36,590 nucleotides of DNA from Propionivibrio sp. (lineage in GTDB: Bacteria; Pseudomonadota; Gammaproteobacteria; Burkholderiales; Rhodocyclaceae). The DNA lies in the NCBI RefSeq assembly GCF_017995515.1, contig NZ_JAGOIT010000012.1:1-36590 (forward strand), in the 5' to 3' direction. The position numbers were made by a program, and so were the translations under genes. Below the pieces are notes generated by a model that did no database searches, was not told the DNA's origin, and worked only from the letters and a program-made list of their open reading frames with translations. Positions within the stretch are counted from its first letter, which is position 1; each line of letters starts with the position of its first letter. Shown here piece by piece: positions 35,133-36,590 of this stretch.

Positions 35133-36380
35133 ATGGACGACCATTCCACGCAATGCGTCGCCGTCGTCGGCGGCGGTCCGGCCGGATTGATGGCAGCCGA
35201 GGTCATCTCGCGCACCTCGACCGCAAGCGTCGAACTGTTCGACGCGATGCCTTCCTTCGGCCGCAAGTTCCTGATGGCCGGCAAGGGCGGCATGAACATC
35301 ACGCACTCGGAACCACTCGATGCCTTCCTCGCCCGCTACGGCGCGCGCCGCGCCGCGCTTGAACCGATGATCGGCGCCTTCGGCCCGGAAGCGCTGCGCG
35401 CGTGGATGCGCAGCCTCGGCGTCGACAGCTTCGTCGGCAGTTCGGGCCGTGTCTTCCCGACGGAAATGAAGGCGGCGCCCTTGTTGCGCGCCTGGTTGCA
35501 CCGGCTGCGCCAGCAAGCGGTGTGCTTCCACGTCCGACATCGCCTGAGCGCTCTGCAACGACTGGCGGATGCACGCTACCGCTTGCTGTTCGACACGCCC
35601 GAAGGCGAACGCCGGATCGAGGCCGATCGCGTCGTGCTGGCGCTCGGCGGCGGCAGCTGGGCGAAGCTCGGCTCGGACGGGCGCTGGGTCGGCCTGCTTG
35701 AACGGGCCGGCGTCCCGGTCGCGCCGCTGCGTCCGGCCAACTGCGGCTTCGACGCCGACTGGAGCCCGTATCTGTGCGAGCGCTTCGCCGGGCAGCCGGT
35801 GAAGTCGGTCAGCGCGTCGGTTATCGATGCTTCGGGTGTCGAGCAACGCCGCCAAGGCGAGTTTGTCATCACCGCGACCGGCGTCGAGGGCGGCCTGATC
35901 TACGCGCTCTCGGCCCCCCTGCGCGACGCAATCGAACGCGACGGCAGCGCGACGCTCACGCTCGATCTGCTGCCCGGCCACGATCTGCCGCGTGTCCTGG
36001 TGGAAGTTGCCCGACCGCGCGGGTCGCGCTCGCTGGCGAGCCATCTGCAGAGCCGCTTGGGGCTCAAGGGCGTGAAGATGGCGCTGCTGCACGAGTGCCT
36101 CTCGCGTGACGATTTCGCCGATCCGGGTCGTCTGGCGCCGGCAATCAAGGCGCTGCCGCTGCGCCTGGTCGCGCCGCGCCCGCTCGACGAAGCGATCAGC
36201 AGCGCCGGCGGCGTCGCTTTCGACGCGCTCGATGAAGACCTGATGCTCCGCGCGCTTCCGGGCGTGTATTGCGCCGGCGAGATGCTCGACTGGGAAGCAC
36301 CGACCGGCGGCTATCTGCTGACCGGCTGCTTCGCAAGCGGCTACACTGCCGGACAGGGCGTACTGGCGTCGCTCCCTTGA
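35133..36380 (+). CDS. FAD-dependent flavoprotein, HI0933-like (TIGR03862 type)
   Basis: A 415-residue oxidoreductase-like protein. The N-terminal Rossmann motif is VAVVGGGPAGLMAAEV with the second-strand VELFDAMPSFGRKFLMAGKGGMNITHSE, a signature of the HI0933 flavoprotein family. The middle holds SSGRVFPTEMKAAPLLRAW and VVLALGGGSWAKLGSDG. The C-terminal FAD-contact segment is GVYCAGEMLDWEAPTGGYLLTGCFASG. The TIGR03862 subfamily assignment is from recalled signature. Members bind FAD, but reactions are unproven; some relatives act on RNA or quinones. It is 7 bases after murI and 34 bases before an AI-2E-family gene, so the three may be one unit. Confidence 0.85.
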   Translation: MDDHSTQCVAVVGGGPAGLMAAEVISRTSTASVELFDAMPSFGRKFLMAGKGGMNITHSEPLDAFLARYGARRAALEPMIGAFGPEALRAWMRSLGVDSFVGSSGRVFPTEMKAAPLLRAWLHRLRQQAVCFHVRHRLSALQRLADARYRLLFDTPEGERRIEADRVVLALGGGSWAKLGSDGRWVGLLERAGVPVAPLRPANCGFDADWSPYLCERFAGQPVKSVSASVIDASGVEQRRQGEFVITATGVEGGLIYALSAPLRDAIERDGSATLTLDLLPGHDLPRVLVEVARPRGSRSLASHLQSRLGLKGVKMALLHECLSRDDFADPGRLAPAIKALPLRLVAPRPLDEAISSAGGVAFDALDEDLMLRALPGVYCAGEMLDWEAPTGGYLLTGCFASGYTAGQGVLASLP

Positions 36381-36414
36381 GGCCCCCCCCAATAGGCAGG
36401 GCAAGAAACCAACC

Positions 36415-36590
36415 ATGAACAAGAACACGCACATCACCCGCTCCGAGTACGCGTCGTGGATTCTCGCCGCGCTCGCCCTGCTGTTCACGCTGCGCCTTCA
36501 TCTCCTGCCGGCGCTGATCGCCGGGTTGCTCGTCTATGAGCTGGTGCATGTGCTCGCCCCGCTCTTCGCGCGGCACATGACCACGCGCCG
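36415..36590 (+). CDS. AI-2E family transporter-like membrane protein, N-terminal fragment (3' end outside window)
   Basis: 58 codons are visible before the window ends: MNKNTHITRSEYASWILAAL, a hydrophobic helix pair (ASWILAALALLFTLRLHLLPA and LIAGLLVYELVHVLAPLF) and a basic loop (ARHMTTRR). The layout matches the start of AI-2E/PerM-family permeases of betaproteobacteria, which have 7-8 membrane helices. The family includes exporters and sodium/proton antiporters, so transport of autoinducer-2 should not be assumed. A GGCAGGGCA stretch lies upstream of the ATG as a weak ribosome-binding site. Confidence 0.65.
   Translation, partial: MNKNTHITRSEYASWILAALALLFTLRLHLLPALIAGLLVYELVHVLAPLFARHMTTR

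Noticed and set aside
34905-36488. 527-codon minus frame opposite murI and the flavoprotein
   Set aside because: Arg/Ala-rich antisense reading; the plus genes carry full family motifs.

Overview
The window looks like chromosome from a betaproteobacterium, most likely of the order Rhodocyclales (Azoarcus/Dechloromonas/Propionivibrio-like). This rests on the high GC content, the conserved block hfq-hflX-hflK-hflC-DUF2065-hisZ-purA following ndk-rlmN-pilW-rodZ-ispG-hisS-yfgM-bamB-der, and a separate hisZ. The genus is an inference from recalled gene order; no search was run. I see no mobile element, CRISPR array, tRNA or rRNA. The one RNA gene is the small SRP RNA.

Region 1 (1-3066, + strand) is the end of a sugar or pentitol catabolic locus. 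It holds the last 42 codons of a zinc-type polyol dehydrogenase, an FGGY kinase reduced by a large in-frame internal deletion, a full L-xylulose kinase (LyxK-like) and an L-xylulose-5-phosphate 3-epimerase (SgbU/UlaE-like). The last two convert L-xylulose to L-ribulose-5-phosphate. The 4-epimerase that would complete entry into the pentose phosphate pathway is not in the window.

Region 2 (3067-6940, + strand) is a mixed group: a small exported Lys/Ala-rich protein, a secreted DUF192 protein, chorismate lyase (ubiC), the DEAD-box helicase rhlE with its own promoter, long leader and terminator, and a small conserved hypothetical protein.

Region 3 (7111-22705, - strand) is a single run of 16 genes reading ndk -> rlmN -> pilW -> rodZ -> ispG -> hisS -> yfgM -> bamB -> der -> hfq -> hflX -> hflK -> hflC -> DUF2065 -> hisZ -> purA. 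Most junctions overlap by 1-4 bases. It joins nucleotide metabolism, tRNA/rRNA modification, cell shape, isoprenoid synthesis, tRNA charging, outer-membrane assembly, ribosome GTPases, RNA chaperoning and protease control.

Region 4 (23041-31327) contains an HDOD-domain gene on +, the 4.5S SRP RNA gene (ffs) on -, and then an acetate module on -: acs, a cNMP-like/CBS/nucleotidyltransferase protein, a DnaQ-like exonuclease, and the large and small subunits of a sodium:solute symporter. Transporter and acetyl-CoA synthetase would take up and activate acetate or a similar acid; the two proteins between them are probably regulatory.

Region 5 (31535-36590, + strand) holds a tandem-domain hemerythrin divergent from acs, class I fumarase, a palindromic intergenic repeat, glutamate racemase, a flavoprotein of the HI0933-like/TIGR03862 type and the start of an AI-2E-family membrane protein.

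Most of the window is ordinary core genome. The items most worth a second look are the collapsed FGGY kinase, the nucleotidyltransferase/exonuclease pair inside the acetate module, the long charged insertion in the symporter, the strong hairpins between acs and its downstream partner, and the double hemerythrin.
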